Source: Zoogloea sp. 1C4 (GTDB lineage Bacteria; Pseudomonadota; Gammaproteobacteria; Burkholderiales; Rhodocyclaceae). From it: 64,000 bases of DNA. Under the pieces are notes generated by a model. The model was not told the DNA's origin, made no database searches, and saw nothing but the letters and a program-made list of their open reading frames with translations. The stretch is taken from contig NZ_SSXU01000012.1 of the NCBI RefSeq assembly GCF_009469605.1, positions 1 through 64,000 on the forward strand. The letters run 5' to 3'. Shown here piece by piece: positions 17,028-28,638 of this stretch. Each line of letters begins with the position of its first letter. Within the stretch, counting starts at the first letter, position 1. Both the position numbers and the translations under genes were made by a program.

Positions 17028-17031
17028 TGGA

Positions 17032-17679
17032 TCAGGCTTCCGCGGCCACACCATAAGTTGCCCGGTAGCGCTGTACGGCTTCCAGGTTGGCCGCCAGGGC
17101 GGGGCTGTCGTGGAGGTAGGCGATGAGATCGGTCAGGGTTGCCACCGCCAGCACCGGGATGCCGTAGGTGTCGCGCACTTCCTGCACCGCCGACAGGCTG
17201 CCGGTGCCGCGCTCCATGCGGTCGAGGGCGATCACCACCGCCGACGGCGTGGCGCCGTGGGCGCGGATGATCTCGACGGATTCGCGCACCGAGGTGCCCG
17301 CGGAGATCACGTCGTCGAGGATGGCCACGCGGCCGGCCAGGGGTGCGCCGACCAGGGTGCCGCCTTCGCCGTGGTCCTTGGCTTCCTTGCGGTTGAAGCA
17401 GAAGGGCAGGCTGTGGCCGCGTTCGGCAAGCCGCATGGCCGTGCCGGCCACCAGCGGGATGCCCTTGTAGGCCGGCCCGAAGAGCATGTCGCAGGGCAGA
17501 TCGGCCGCCACCAGGGTACGCGCGTAGAAATCACACAGCTGACCGAAGGACGCGCCGTCGTTGAACAGGCCCGCATTGAAGAAATAGGGCGACAGCCGCC
17601 CCGCCTTGGTGACGAACTCACCAAATCGCAGAACACCCTTGTCGCAGGCGAGCTGAATGAAATCGCGGCTAAAATTCAC
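17032..17679 (-). CDS. pyrE: Orotate phosphoribosyltransferase, 215 aa
   Basis: Converts orotate plus PRPP to OMP in pyrimidine synthesis. The PRPP-binding motif [13 protein letters not shown], the [10 protein letters not shown] loop and the [11 protein letters not shown] catalytic loop are all present. Length is typical of proteobacterial PyrE. It is divergent from xth with only 33 bases between the start codons, an arrangement I recall in other betaproteobacteria; promoters must therefore overlap. Confidence 0.97.
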   Translation of the reverse strand: MNFSRDFIQLACDKGVLRFGEFVTKAGRLSPYFFNAGLFNDGASFGQLCDFYARTLVAADLPCDMLFGPAYKGIPLVAGTAMRLAERGHSLPFCFNRKEAKDHGEGGTLVGAPLAGRVAILDDVISAGTSVRESVEIIRAHGATPSAVVIALDRMERGTGSLSAVQEVRDTYGIPVLAVATLTDLIAYLHDSPALAANLEAVQRYRATYGVAAEA

Positions 17680-17712
17680 TTCGTTTCCAAAAATCGGACC
17701 AAGTTACACAAA

Positions 17713-18501
17713 ATGTTACGCGTCGTGACCGTCAACCTCAACGGCATCCGTTCGGCCAGCGTGAAAGGGTTCCTGCCCTGGCTGGCACTTCAGAACGCGG
17801 ATGTCGTGTGCCTGCAGGAGCTCAAGGCACAGATCGGCGACCTGACGCCGGAGATGATCAACCCCGGTTCGCTGACCGGCTATTTTCATTGCGCTGCAAA
17901 AAAAGGCTACAGCGGCGTGGGAATTTACACCCGAAAGCCGCCCGACCGCATCATTGAAGGCATCGGCAATGAAGAATTCGACGCCGAGGGGCGTTATCTT
18001 CAGGCCGATTTTGGCTCGCTGTCCGTCGTTTCCCTATATTTGCCCTCTGGTTCCAGTTCTGACGAGCGCCAAATTGCAAAATTCCGTTTCATGAACCTGT
18101 TCATCCACCGCATGGCCGAATTGCGCGCCAGCGGCCAGGACGTGATCGTCTGCGGCGACTGGAATATTGCCCACCAGGCCATCGACCTGAAGAACTGGCG
18201 CTCCAACCAGAAGAACTCCGGCTTCCTGCCCGAAGAACGCGCCTGGCTCGGCCGGCTTTTCGACGAGCAGGGCTGGATCGACACCTATCGCCGGCTCCAC
18301 CCCGAAGCCACCGACGCCTGCTACACGTGGTGGTCGAACCGCGGCCAGGCCTGGGCCAAGAACGTCGGCTGGCGGCTCGACTACCAGATCGCCACCCCCG
18401 AACTCGGCCAACGCGCCCGGCACGCCGCTGTATACAAGGACCAGCGCTTCAGCGATCACGCGCCCCTCACCGTCGATTACGACTACCCCTTCGGCGAATG
18501 A
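17713..18501 (+). CDS. xth: Exodeoxyribonuclease III, 262 aa
   Basis: AP endonuclease / 3'-5' exonuclease of base-excision repair. Motifs follow the family order: VNLNGIRSA, VVCLQELKAQ (metal-binding Glu), YSGVGIYTRK, VVSLYLPSGS, VCGDWNIAH, and the C-terminal QRFSDHAPLTVDY with the catalytic Asp-His. The ATG at 17713 gives a normal 262-residue protein. It is divergent from pyrE. Confidence 0.95.
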   Translation: MLRVVTVNLNGIRSASVKGFLPWLALQNADVVCLQELKAQIGDLTPEMINPGSLTGYFHCAAKKGYSGVGIYTRKPPDRIIEGIGNEEFDAEGRYLQADFGSLSVVSLYLPSGSSSDERQIAKFRFMNLFIHRMAELRASGQDVIVCGDWNIAHQAIDLKNWRSNQKNSGFLPEERAWLGRLFDEQGWIDTYRRLHPEATDACYTWWSNRGQAWAKNVGWRLDYQIATPELGQRARHAAVYKDQRFSDHAPLTVDYDYPFGE

Positions 18502-18575
18502 CGACGCGCTTTCCCTTTTCGGCCGAGGCGATGTCTTTATTCAATAGAATTAATTTATAAAACATCGCAAGATGC

Positions 18576-18606
18576 CTGATGCGTGGCGCGGTCCGGCACG
18601 CATCAG
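18576..18606. repeat. Perfect 10-bp inverted repeat after xth
   Basis: CTGATGCGTG (18576-18585) is repeated inversely as CACGCATCAG (18597-18606) around an 11-base loop. It lies 75 bases after the xth stop and 145 before the next gene. It may be a terminator without T-run or an operator. The rest of the 249-base gap shows no gene. Confidence 0.6.
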
Positions 18607-18750
18607 CGCCCGCCGCGGCGTGCACCATCGTTGTTTGCCTTCGGGAACGATTGGGATTAGCCTTGGTCAGGATCACATGGCCACCGAAAGCAGCACCCCG
18701 GTCAGCCCAACCGTCTTCCCTTGCCTCAGTAAAAAAACCAGGAGAACACC

Positions 18751-19059
18751 ATGAGCGAAGCACAAGTCACCAAGGAAAAACTCGTTTCCGATTTCAAGGC
18801 CGTCGTCGCCGACACCGAAGAGCTCCTCAAGCTCACCGCCGGCCAGGCCGGTGACAAGGTCGCCGACGTGCGCGCCCGCCTCGGCGAGCGCCTCACCTCC
18901 GCCAAGTACAAGTTCCAGGACATCGAAGCCGCCGTCGTCGAGAAGACCAAGGCCGCTGCCCGCGCCACCGACGACTACGTCCACGACAACCCCTGGAAGG
19001 CCGTCGGCGTGGCAGCCGGCGTGGGCTTCCTGCTGGGTCTGCTGGTCAACCGCCGCTAA
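18751..19059 (+). CDS. DUF883 (YqjD/ElaB-like) ribosome/membrane-associated protein, 102 aa
   Basis: An amphipathic, Lys/Ala/Glu-rich helical body is followed by the DUF883 hallmark (DDYVHDNPWKAVGVAAGVGFLLGLLVNRR): a single C-terminal membrane anchor ending in arginines. In E. coli YqjD, such proteins bind ribosomes at the inner membrane in stationary phase. A good ribosome site (AGGAG) is present. It is first of a yqjD-yqjE-yqjK-like operon. A second, divergent paralogue lies at 31489. Confidence 0.9.
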   Translation: MSEAQVTKEKLVSDFKAVVADTEELLKLTAGQAGDKVADVRARLGERLTSAKYKFQDIEAAVVEKTKAAARATDDYVHDNPWKAVGVAAGVGFLLGLLVNRR

Positions 19060-19071
19060 GCGCGACATCGC

Positions 19072-19455
19072 ATGAGCGATCCCGCGCCCACGCGCCTTGG
19101 CGAATCCCTGAAGGGGTTCGCCGAATCCGGGCTGGCCACGCTCCAGACCCGGATCGAACTCTTTGCCGTCGAGCTCAAGGAAGAAAAGCTGCGCGCCGGC
19201 AGCTTCCTCTTCGATACCGTGCTGGCCGCGCTGTTCATCGGCTTTGGCGTGATCTTCCTGATGGCCTTCCTCACGGTGCTGTTCTGGGATAGCCACCGCC
19301 TGCTGGCCCTGGGCCTTGGCACCACCGGGCTGTTCATCGCCGGGGTATGGGCCGCCACCCGTGCCGCCGCCCGGCTGCGTGCCGGCTCCCGGCTGTTCAG
19401 CGCGAGCCTGGCCGAGATCGCCCACGACCGGGAAGCCCTGCGACGCAAAGAATGA
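19072..19455 (+). CDS. YqjE-like (phage-holin superfamily III) membrane protein, 127 aa
   Basis: Two adjacent hydrophobic helices (TVLAALFIGFGVIFLMAFLTVLF and LLALGLGTTGLFIAGVWAAT) follow an amphipathic N-terminal helix (LGESLKGFAESGLATLQTRIELFAVELKEEKLR). This pattern is diagnostic of YqjE/actinobacterial holin-X proteins. It begins 12 bases after the DUF883 gene, and its stop overlaps the next start (ATGA). Exact function is unknown; co-occurrence with YqjD is the family norm. Confidence 0.88.
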   Translation: MSDPAPTRLGESLKGFAESGLATLQTRIELFAVELKEEKLRAGSFLFDTVLAALFIGFGVIFLMAFLTVLFWDSHRLLALGLGTTGLFIAGVWAATRAAARLRAGSRLFSASLAEIAHDREALRRKE

Positions 19456-19736
19456 GCCCCGAACTCGTCGAACTGGCGCTGCGCAAGCAGCGCCTGCAGA
19501 TCCGCAGTGCCGACCAGCGGGCGGCGATGATCCATCACGCCCAGGGTTTTGCGCCCGTCTTCCGTGGCGTCGACAAGGTCGTCGATGGTGTCCTGTGGGC
19601 CCGCAACAACGCCCCCATCCTGTCCGGCATCGGCATCTTCGTGCTGGTCGCCCGGCCCCGGGCAGCCATCCGCTGGCTCAGGCGTGGCTGGATGGGCTGG
19701 CAGCTCGTCCGCCGGGCACGCAACCTCGTTTCCTGA
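19452..19736 (+). CDS. YqjK-like protein, 94 aa
   Basis: MSPELVELALRKQRLQIRSADQRA is followed by a hydrophobic stretch (APILSGIGIFVLVARP) and a basic tail. Position directly after a YqjE-like gene with a four-base ATGA overlap identifies it as the third member of the yqjDEK-type operon. Sequence conservation in this family is weak, so the call rests largely on context and size. Confidence 0.75.
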   Translation: MSPELVELALRKQRLQIRSADQRAAMIHHAQGFAPVFRGVDKVVDGVLWARNNAPILSGIGIFVLVARPRAAIRWLRRGWMGWQLVRRARNLVS

Positions 19737-19746
19737 GATCCACCCC

Positions 19747-20307
19747 ATGAAGCCCGTCGACCTCGACGAAATCCGCCGCGTCCGCGAGGAGGCCGACTGC
19801 CTGTGCGACGCCACCGAAGTGGACGCCGCCCTGACGCGCCTCGCCTCCGACATCACCGCCCGCCTGCACGACAAGAACCCGCTGGTCTACACCGTGATGA
19901 ACGGCGGGCTGGTGCTGGCCGGCCGGCTGCTGCCGCGCCTGCCGTTTCCCCTCGAAGTGGGTTATCTCCACGCCACCCGCTACGGCCATGCGCTGCACGG
20001 CACGCTGCTCGACTGGCTGGTGAGCCCCACCCACGACCTCTGCGAACGCACGGTGCTGGTGCTCGACGACATCCTCGACGAGGGCCACACCCTTGCCGCG
20101 ATCATCGACTTCCTCAAGGCCGAAGGCGCGCGGGAAGTCTTCTCCGCGGTGCTCGTCCACAAGAACCACGAGCGCAAGGCCTGGCCGGCGATGCGCGCCG
20201 ATTTCACCGGGCTCGAAGTGGCCGATCGCTTCCTGTTCGGCAGCGGCATGGACTACAAGGGCTACTGGCGCAACGCCCCCGGCATCTACGCCCTCAAGGG
20301 GCACTGA
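19747..20307 (+). CDS. Hypoxanthine-guanine phosphoribosyltransferase, 186 aa
   Basis: Type I phosphoribosyltransferase fold with the PRPP loop VLVLDDILDEGHTLAA, an early VYTVMNGGLVLAGRLLPRL segment and a C-terminal DRFLFGSGMDYKGYWRNAPGIYAL that matches hypoxanthine/guanine PRTases of this group. It salvages purine bases to nucleotides. It begins 10 bases after the YqjK-like gene and may be cotranscribed with it. Confidence 0.85.
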   Translation: MKPVDLDEIRRVREEADCLCDATEVDAALTRLASDITARLHDKNPLVYTVMNGGLVLAGRLLPRLPFPLEVGYLHATRYGHALHGTLLDWLVSPTHDLCERTVLVLDDILDEGHTLAAIIDFLKAEGAREVFSAVLVHKNHERKAWPAMRADFTGLEVADRFLFGSGMDYKGYWRNAPGIYALKGH

Positions 20308-20331
20308 GCCCCACCCCCGCGACACCCCGAA

Positions 20332-20772
20332 TCAGGCCTCCGGCGGCACCGCCAGGGCCTGCATCACCTGCTTCCAGGCCAGCTCCGTGTCCGCGCCCAA
20401 CTGGGCAAACACCTTCTCCAGCATTTCCACCTGGGTACCGGTGAGCGCAGCCTCCAACTGCCCGCCCTTGTCGGTCAGGTGCAGCCGGCGCACCCGCTTG
20501 TCCGACGCATCGGCGGCGCTGCCCACCAGCCCGGCCTCGGCCACCTGACGCAGCGGCCCGTTGAGCGCCTGCTTGCTCACCCCCAGCACGCCCTGCAGCT
20601 CGGTCACGGTGATGCCCGGCTGGCGCGCCACGAAATACAGCACCCGGTGATGCACGCGGCCCAGGCCCCAGGCTTCCAGCAGGCGATCCGGCGGCGCGGT
20701 AAAGGCCCGATAACCAAAGAAGAACAGCTCGATGGCCTCGCGCAGCTCGGCCTGACGATTTAGGTCAACCAT
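20332..20772 (-). CDS. MarR-family transcriptional regulator, 146 aa
   Basis: A compact winged-helix protein: GLGRVHHRVLYFVARQPGITVTELQGVLGVSKQALNGPLRQVAEAGLV is the MarR HTH, followed by the wing (DKRVRRLHLTDKGGQLE) and C-terminal dimer helices. It is divergent from an aminotransferase gene, and the shared 82-base region carries two copies of a 6-5-6 dyad. One dyad overlaps its own start codon, so it most likely represses itself and the aminotransferase. The ligand is unknown. Confidence 0.9.
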   Translation of the reverse strand: MVDLNRQAELREAIELFFFGYRAFTAPPDRLLEAWGLGRVHHRVLYFVARQPGITVTELQGVLGVSKQALNGPLRQVAEAGLVGSAADASDKRVRRLHLTDKGGQLEAALTGTQVEMLEKVFAQLGADTELAWKQVMQALAVPPEA

Positions 20773-20779
20773 ATTGACA
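20763..20779. promoter_or_regulatory. Second MarR operator, over the marR start codon
   Basis: GGTCAA-CCATA-TTGACA is a 6-5-6 dyad with one mismatch against the perfect copy at 20808. It covers the start codon of the MarR gene (20770-20772), where a bound repressor could block its own expression. Confidence 0.7.
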
Positions 20780-20807
20780 TTTCTCGGCGAGAGGATCAGG
20801 ATTAATA

Positions 20808-20824
20808 GGTCAATATACTTGACC
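20808..20824. promoter_or_regulatory. Main MarR operator in the divergent promoter
   Basis: GGTCAA-TATAC-TTGACC is a perfect 6-5-6 palindrome of the size and form bound by MarR dimers. It is 31 bases before the aminotransferase start and 36 from the marR start, so it can control both directions. Confidence 0.8.
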
Positions 20825-20854
20825 AATTCTACCCCATCGTCTCTGGAGAAAGCC

Positions 20855-22012
20855 ATGCCTTCCCGCACCGCCGACCGCCTTCCGCTCTCCCTCTCCGCCC
20901 GCGTGCACGACCTGCACCCGTCGCCGATCCGGGAGATCCTGGAAGTCGTAGGGCGGCCCGGCATGATCTCCTTCGCCGGCGGGCTGCCCGCCGCGGAGAC
21001 CTTCCCCGACTTCGGCCTCACCGCGCCGGATTCGGCCCTGCAATACGGCCCGTCCGAAGGCGACCCGGCGCTGCGCGAGCGCATCGCGCTGGAACTCGCC
21101 GCCCTCGGCCTCGACGCCACGCCGGACCGCGTGCTGGTGCTCTCCGGCTCCCAGCAAGGCATCGACCTGGTGGGCAAGCTGTTCGTCGACGCCGGCACCC
21201 CGGTCGCCGTCGAATCGCCCACCTACCTCGCCGCGCTGCAGGTGTTCCGCTTCTTCGGCGCACGCTTCCTGCCCTTCGCGCCCGAAACGGTGAGCGCCGG
21301 TTTCTTCCGCGACCACCGCCCGGCCCTCGCCTACGCCATCCCCACCTTCCAGAACCCCACCGGCCGCTGCTACACCGCCGCCGAGCGGGCCGCGCTGGCC
21401 GAAGCGTGCATGGAATCCGGCGTGCCCCTGTTCGAGGACGACCCCTACCGCGATCTGGTGTTCGACGCCTGCGACCGCCGCCCGGTGTGCGCCGGCATCG
21501 AAGGCAGCCCGTGGATCTACCAGGGTTCGTTCTCCAAGAGCCTCGCCCCGGGCCTGCGGCTGGGTTTCCTGGCGGCGTCGCCCGAGCTGTTCACCCCGCT
21601 GGTGCGCCTCAAGCAGGCCGCCGACCTGCACAGCAACCGACTCAGCCAGTGGCTGGTGCTGCAGCAGCTCGAAGCCGCCGGACGCCCGGCGCGGCTTGCC
21701 CGGCTGGCGGATTTCTACCGGGCCAAGCGCGACGCCTTCGACGCCGCCCTGCGCCGCCACTTCGGCGCCCTGGCCGACTGGCAGACGCCCGCCGGCGGGC
21801 TGTTCTTCTGGCTGCAGCTCAAGCGCCCGGTGGACACCCGCCTGCTGCTGCCGGCCGCCATCCAGCGCGGCGTCGCCTTCATGCCCGGCGAGGCCTTCTA
21901 CGCCAGCGACGCCGCCCTCGGCACCCTGCGCCTCAACTTCAGCCACGCGGCCGAAGACGAGATGGACACCGGCCTCGCGAAGCTCGCCGAGCTGGTCGCC
22001 AACGCCCCCTGA
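20855..22012 (+). CDS. PLP-dependent aminotransferase, class I/II (2-aminoadipate/valine-pyruvate type), 385 aa
   Basis: Fold-type I aminotransferase. MISFAGGLPAAETFP, YGPSEGDPALRERIA, SGSQQGIDLVGKLF, PTFQNPTGRCYTAAER, EDDPYRDL and the PLP-lysine block YQGSFSKSLAPGLRLGF occur in the right order. This matches the LysN/AvtA/MocR-domain group without the N-terminal HTH. ATG 20855 with GGAGA upstream was chosen; the frame is open further upstream through the operator. Substrate is not determined. The divergent MarR regulator with shared operators suggests inducible use. Confidence 0.9.
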   Translation: MPSRTADRLPLSLSARVHDLHPSPIREILEVVGRPGMISFAGGLPAAETFPDFGLTAPDSALQYGPSEGDPALRERIALELAALGLDATPDRVLVLSGSQQGIDLVGKLFVDAGTPVAVESPTYLAALQVFRFFGARFLPFAPETVSAGFFRDHRPALAYAIPTFQNPTGRCYTAAERAALAEACMESGVPLFEDDPYRDLVFDACDRRPVCAGIEGSPWIYQGSFSKSLAPGLRLGFLAASPELFTPLVRLKQAADLHSNRLSQWLVLQQLEAAGRPARLARLADFYRAKRDAFDAALRRHFGALADWQTPAGGLFFWLQLKRPVDTRLLLPAAIQRGVAFMPGEAFYASDAALGTLRLNFSHAAEDEMDTGLAKLAELVANAP

Positions 22013-22018
22013 GCCGCC

Positions 22019-23416
22019 TCAAGCCTCCGGGCCGGTCATCGCCTCGGCCCGCACCCAGGCGTCGAACTCCTCGCCGGTCACGTCGCCCAGCGCCAGCGCC
22101 GCCTCGCGCAGGGTGAGGCCGGCGTGGTGGGCGTGCTTGGCGATGGCCGCGGCGCGGTCGTAGCCGATGTGCGGGCTCAGCGCCGTCACCAGCATCAGCG
22201 AGCGCGACACCAGCTCCGCCACCCGCGGCCGATTCACCTCGATGCCCCGGGCGCAGTGGGCGTCGAAGCTGGCCATCGCATCGGCCAGCAGGCGCACGCT
22301 CGCCAGGAAGTTGTGAGCGATCAGCGGCTTGAAGACGTTCAGCTCGAAGTTGCCCGACGCCCCGCCCACGGTGATCGCCACATCGTTGCCGAACACCTGG
22401 CAGCACACCATCGTCAGCGCCTCGCACTGGGTCGGGTTCACCTTGCCGGGCATGATCGAGCTGCCCGGCTCGTTCTCCGGGATCACCAGCTCGCCCAGCC
22501 CCGAACGCGGACCCGAGGCCAGCCAGCGCACGTCGTTGGCGATCTTCATCAGCGCCACGGCCAGGGTCTTGAGCGCCCCGTGGGCCGCCACCAGCCCGTC
22601 GTTGGCGGCCAGCGCGGCAAACTTGTTGGGCGCGCTGCGCAGGGGCAGGCCGCAGCGCACGGCCAGCTCGGCCGCCACCCGCTCGCCAAAGCCCGGCGGC
22701 GCGTTGAGCCCGGTGCCCACCGCGGTACCGCCGATGGCCAGCTCCTCCAGCGCCGACAGGCTCGCCTCGATGCTCCGGGCGGCGTGATCCAGCTGGGCCA
22801 CCCAGCCCGACATCTCCTGCCCGACGGTGAGCGGCGTGGCGTCCTGCAGATGGGTGCGGCCGATCTTCACGATGTCGGCAAACTCCGCCGCCTTGGCCGC
22901 CAGCGTCGCCGCCAGGGCCCGCAGCGCCGGCTGCAGCGTGCCGCTCACGGTGGTCACCGCCGCCACGTGCATCGCGGTGGGAAACACGTCGTTGGACGAC
23001 TGGCCGAGATTCACGTGGTCGTTGGGGTGGATCAGCCGCCCCATGCCCCGCTCACCGCCGAGGATCTCGGAGGCCCGGTTGGCCAGCACCTCGTTCACGT
23101 TCATGTTGGTCTGGGTGCCCGATCCGGTCTGCCACACCGACAGCGGAAAGGCCTCGGGGTGATCGCCGGCGAGCACCTCGTCGGCGGCAGCGATGATGGC
23201 CGCAGCCTTGTCGGCCGGCAGCAGGCCCAGCTCGCCATTGACCCGGGCGCAGGCGCGCTTGACCTCGGCCAGCGCGCGGATCAGCGGCACCGGCATGCGT
23301 TCGGTGGAGATCGCGAAGTGATGCAGGGAGCGCTGGGTCTGGGCGCCCCACAGGGCGTCGGCGGCCACCTCGATGGGGCCGAAGGCGTCGGTTTCGGTGC
23401 GGGTCGGGCGCGGCAT
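22019..23416 (-). CDS. fumC: Fumarate hydratase class II, 465 aa
   Basis: Iron-independent fumarase of the TCA cycle. Active-site motifs include [47 protein letters not shown] and the superfamily signature [13 protein letters not shown]. Length is standard. The start at ATG 23416 has GGGAG upstream. It is divergent from acnA (144 bases apart), so two consecutive TCA-cycle enzymes could be coordinated. Class II fumarase with no iron cluster is typical of aerobic or iron-poor conditions. Confidence 0.97.
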   Translation of the reverse strand: MPRPTRTETDAFGPIEVAADALWGAQTQRSLHHFAISTERMPVPLIRALAEVKRACARVNGELGLLPADKAAAIIAAADEVLAGDHPEAFPLSVWQTGSGTQTNMNVNEVLANRASEILGGERGMGRLIHPNDHVNLGQSSNDVFPTAMHVAAVTTVSGTLQPALRALAATLAAKAAEFADIVKIGRTHLQDATPLTVGQEMSGWVAQLDHAARSIEASLSALEELAIGGTAVGTGLNAPPGFGERVAAELAVRCGLPLRSAPNKFAALAANDGLVAAHGALKTLAVALMKIANDVRWLASGPRSGLGELVIPENEPGSSIMPGKVNPTQCEALTMVCCQVFGNDVAITVGGASGNFELNVFKPLIAHNFLASVRLLADAMASFDAHCARGIEVNRPRVAELVSRSLMLVTALSPHIGYDRAAAIAKHAHHAGLTLREAALALGDVTGEEFDAWVRAEAMTGPEA

Positions 23417-23560
23417 GACAATCTCCCGGTTGGACGAACGATGCCGGATGGCAGGGGTCATACCTGAGTGTAGTTCCATACCACCTCCCGCGCCCTGTCG
23501 GGCCGTGCCGGCGTTCCCACCGCCCCGCAGTCCGGGCGGCGGCGTCACCAGGAGAACGCC

Positions 23561-26263
<2,703 letters not shown>

Positions 26264-26297
26264 CCTCCGCCCCCTGCCGGACGTGCCGTGGTCATAT

Positions 26298-26339
26298 GTG
26301 GGCCACCGCACGTAGCCAATACGCTTTTTGGACTAAGCT
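26298..26339 (+). promoter_or_regulatory. Dyad promoter site 1 (crp-PAS gene)
   Basis: GTGGGCCACCGCAC (26298-26311; one mismatch in the left arm of GTNCG-N4-CGNAC) is followed after exactly 22 bases by TAAGCT (26334-26339). No recognisable -35 box is present. Gene start is at 26405. Confidence 0.7.
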
Positions 26340-26404
26340 GAATCGACTGCGATGGCACTTCCGCGCACCCATTCACGGCAGGCTTCCACAGGCAGGAGGG
26401 GCGA

Positions 26405-27739
26405 ATGCCCGACAACATCTTTGACGGTGCGCGACAGAACCGCATCCTGGCGGCGCTGCTTCCCGACGAGTACGCCAGGCTGGCGGACGACCTGGAGTTC
26501 GTGAGCCTCACCGCCGGCCAGACGATCCTCGAATCGGGGGACGATCTGACCAGCGTGTATTTTCCGACCACCTGCATCTTCTCGCTGATCTCCAGCCTCA
26601 AGGATGGCTCGTCGGTGGAGCTGGCGATGACCGGCAACGACGGGCTGATCGGCATTCCGCTGGTCCTCGGCGGCGACACCGCCAACTACCGGATCGTCGT
26701 CCAGCACGCCGGCGGCGCCTACCGCCTGCGGGCCGAGCTGATGAGCTGGGAGCTCAACCAGGGCGGCAACCTGCGGCGCATGTCCCTGTGCTACACCCAG
26801 GCCCTGATGACCGAGATGGCCCAGAGCGTGCTGTGCAACCGGCACCACACCGTCGACCAGCAGCTGTGCCGGTGGCTGCTCCGCAACCTCGACCAGATCT
26901 CCGGCATGCAGCTCGACGTCACCCAGGAGACGATCTCCAACCTCCTCGGGGTGCGCCGCGAAGGCGTCACCGAGGCCGCCTGCAAGCTCCAGTCCGCCGG
27001 CCTGATCCAGTATCGCCGCGGCCACATCACGGTGCTCGACCGGGCTGGGCTGGAGTCGCGGGCCTGCGAGTGCTACGCCATCGTGCGCGCCGAATACCAG
27101 CGCCTGCTCCGCCTGATGGCGGCGAGCCTCGCCACCCGGCGCGCCCGCCCCAACCCGGCCACCCTGCGCCAGCGCGCCGAAGCCCGCCTCAAGCTGACCA
27201 GCCCGGCAACCGACGGCAGCATGCCGTGGGACACCGCCCACCTGCTCCACGAGCTGCAGGTGCACCAGATCGAGCTGGAGATGCACAACGAGGAGCTCCG
27301 CCAGGCCTACGACGAGGCCGACGCCCTGCGGGAGAAATACGCCGACCTCTACGACTTCGCGCCGGTGGGCTATTTCACCCTCGACAACCAGGGCACCATC
27401 CTGCAGATCAACCTGGCGGGGGCGATCCTGCTCGGCATCAAGCGCTCGCAGATGGGGCGCCTGCGCTTCGGCGCCTTCGTCAAGCCGGCCTTCCTGCCCG
27501 AGTTCAACGCCTTCGTGGATGAGGTGCTCGGCGGCAAGGCCCGCAACAAGTGCGAGATCGCCCTGATGGCCACTGCCCAGCGGCCGGAGGTGCTGGTGCG
27601 GATCGAGGCGGTGGCCGACGAGGCCCGCCGGGAATGCCGCATCGTGGTGGTGGAAGTGGCCGAGAAGGGCTGGCCCCGCCAGAAGGCCGGCGCCAGGCCG
27701 GCCACCGACGCACCGCGGGGGCTCGACACGCTGCAGTAG
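26405..27739 (+). CDS. Crp/Fnr-family regulator fused to a C-terminal PAS domain, 444 aa
   Basis: Residues 1-150 form a cyclic-nucleotide-binding-like barrel (LPDEYARLADDLEFVSLTAG, then TSVYFPTTCIFSLIS). A Crp-type HTH follows at about 172-215 (QETISNLLGVRREGVTEAACKLQ, wing YRRGHITVLDR). Unusually, the protein then continues through the linker [17 protein letters not shown] into a PAS domain (about 315-420; LYDFAPVGYFTLDNQGTILQIN). Ordinary family members end near residue 240. The barrel lacks the standard cAMP-contact Arg-Ser pair, so its ligand is unclear. Its promoter carries the shared dyad, which fits autoregulation or mutual control with the other two paralogues. Confidence 0.88.
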   Translation: MPDNIFDGARQNRILAALLPDEYARLADDLEFVSLTAGQTILESGDDLTSVYFPTTCIFSLISSLKDGSSVELAMTGNDGLIGIPLVLGGDTANYRIVVQHAGGAYRLRAELMSWELNQGGNLRRMSLCYTQALMTEMAQSVLCNRHHTVDQQLCRWLLRNLDQISGMQLDVTQETISNLLGVRREGVTEAACKLQSAGLIQYRRGHITVLDRAGLESRACECYAIVRAEYQRLLRLMAASLATRRARPNPATLRQRAEARLKLTSPATDGSMPWDTAHLLHELQVHQIELEMHNEELRQAYDEADALREKYADLYDFAPVGYFTLDNQGTILQINLAGAILLGIKRSQMGRLRFGAFVKPAFLPEFNAFVDEVLGGKARNKCEIALMATAQRPEVLVRIEAVADEARRECRIVVVEVAEKGWPRQKAGARPATDAPRGLDTLQ

Positions 27740-27755
27740 CGGCGAGCCCCCGCGG
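27713..27755. terminator. 13-bp-stem hairpin between converging genes
   Basis: CCGCGGGGGCTCG (27713-27725) pairs perfectly with CGAGCCCCCGCGG (27743-27755). The left arm and loop contain the end of the crp-PAS coding region, so the stop codon is in the loop. It can end transcription from both sides. Confidence 0.8.
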
Positions 27756-27768
27756 GCATTTCAGCGGA

Positions 27769-28602
27769 TCAGACAGCCGGCCAGGGTGGCACGCTCTCCG
27801 GCACCTCGTCGGTGCGCACGATGAAGCGCTTCAGGGCGTTGGGCCCGAAGGTGTTGCTGATCGCCACGTCGGCCGCGTCGCGCCCCCGGGCGATGAGCAC
27901 CCGGCCGATGCGCGGCGTGTTGTTGCGGGCATCGAAGGTGTACCAGTGGCCGTCGAGCCACACCTCGAACCAGCCGGCAAAATCCATCGGGCCGTAGGGC
28001 GGCGGCATCCCCATGTCGCCCAGGTAGCCGGTGCAGTAGCGCGCCGGAATGTTCAGGCAGCGGCAGAAGGTGATCGCCAGGTGGGCGTAATCCCGGCACA
28101 CGCCGACCCGCTCGTGGAACACGTCCCAGGCGGTCTTGGTGTGGCGGGCGTGCTCGTAGCCGAAGGCGATGTGGCTGTGCACGTGGTCGCACACCGCCTG
28201 CACCCGCGCCCAGCCCGGCGGCGTGTGGCCAAACAGCTTCCAGGCCACGTCGGTCAGGCGGTCCGTCTCGCAGTAGCGGCTGCCCAGCAGAAACAGCAGC
28301 GTCTCGTCGGGCAGCTCGGTCACCGGGGTCTGGCGGGCGTTGGGCACCACGACGTCGGGCAGCCCGCTGTCGTGGACGATGGCGTCCGTCGTCAGGCGCA
28401 GCGTGCCCTTGGGGGCCAGCAGCCGCGAGCACCAGTTGCCGAAGGTGTCCCGGTAGGCCGTCACCGGCACCGCCGGCTCGGTGACCAGCAGGTCGGGGGT
28501 GATGAGATCGGCCACCCGGGAGGCGTGGACGGTCAGCGTCAGGATCATCGGGGTGGGCTGGGGGCAATCGTAGATCAGGTCGAAACCGATGCGGATCTTC
28601 AT
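27769..28602 (-). CDS. Transglutaminase-like cysteine protease of the Anbu cluster, 277 aa
   Basis: A bacterial transglutaminase-like domain. The N-terminal beta region (IGFDLIYDCPQPTPMILTL) is typical, the catalytic Cys lies in ERVGVCRDYAHLAITFCR, the His in FEVWLDGHWYTFDARNN, and the Asp just after it. This triad is intact. The family occurs with Anbu peptidase genes in many bacteria, as here, three genes downstream of a Crp-type regulator. AGGAG lies six bases before the ATG. Likely cytoplasmic; whether it cuts or crosslinks is not known. Confidence 0.88.
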   Translation of the reverse strand: MKIRIGFDLIYDCPQPTPMILTLTVHASRVADLITPDLLVTEPAVPVTAYRDTFGNWCSRLLAPKGTLRLTTDAIVHDSGLPDVVVPNARQTPVTELPDETLLFLLGSRYCETDRLTDVAWKLFGHTPPGWARVQAVCDHVHSHIAFGYEHARHTKTAWDVFHERVGVCRDYAHLAITFCRCLNIPARYCTGYLGDMGMPPPYGPMDFAGWFEVWLDGHWYTFDARNNTPRIGRVLIARGRDAADVAISNTFGPNALKRFIVRTDEVPESVPPWPAV

Positions 28603-28638
28603 GGCGGGCTCCTGGGGGAAGGGGGCGATGGAACGGGG

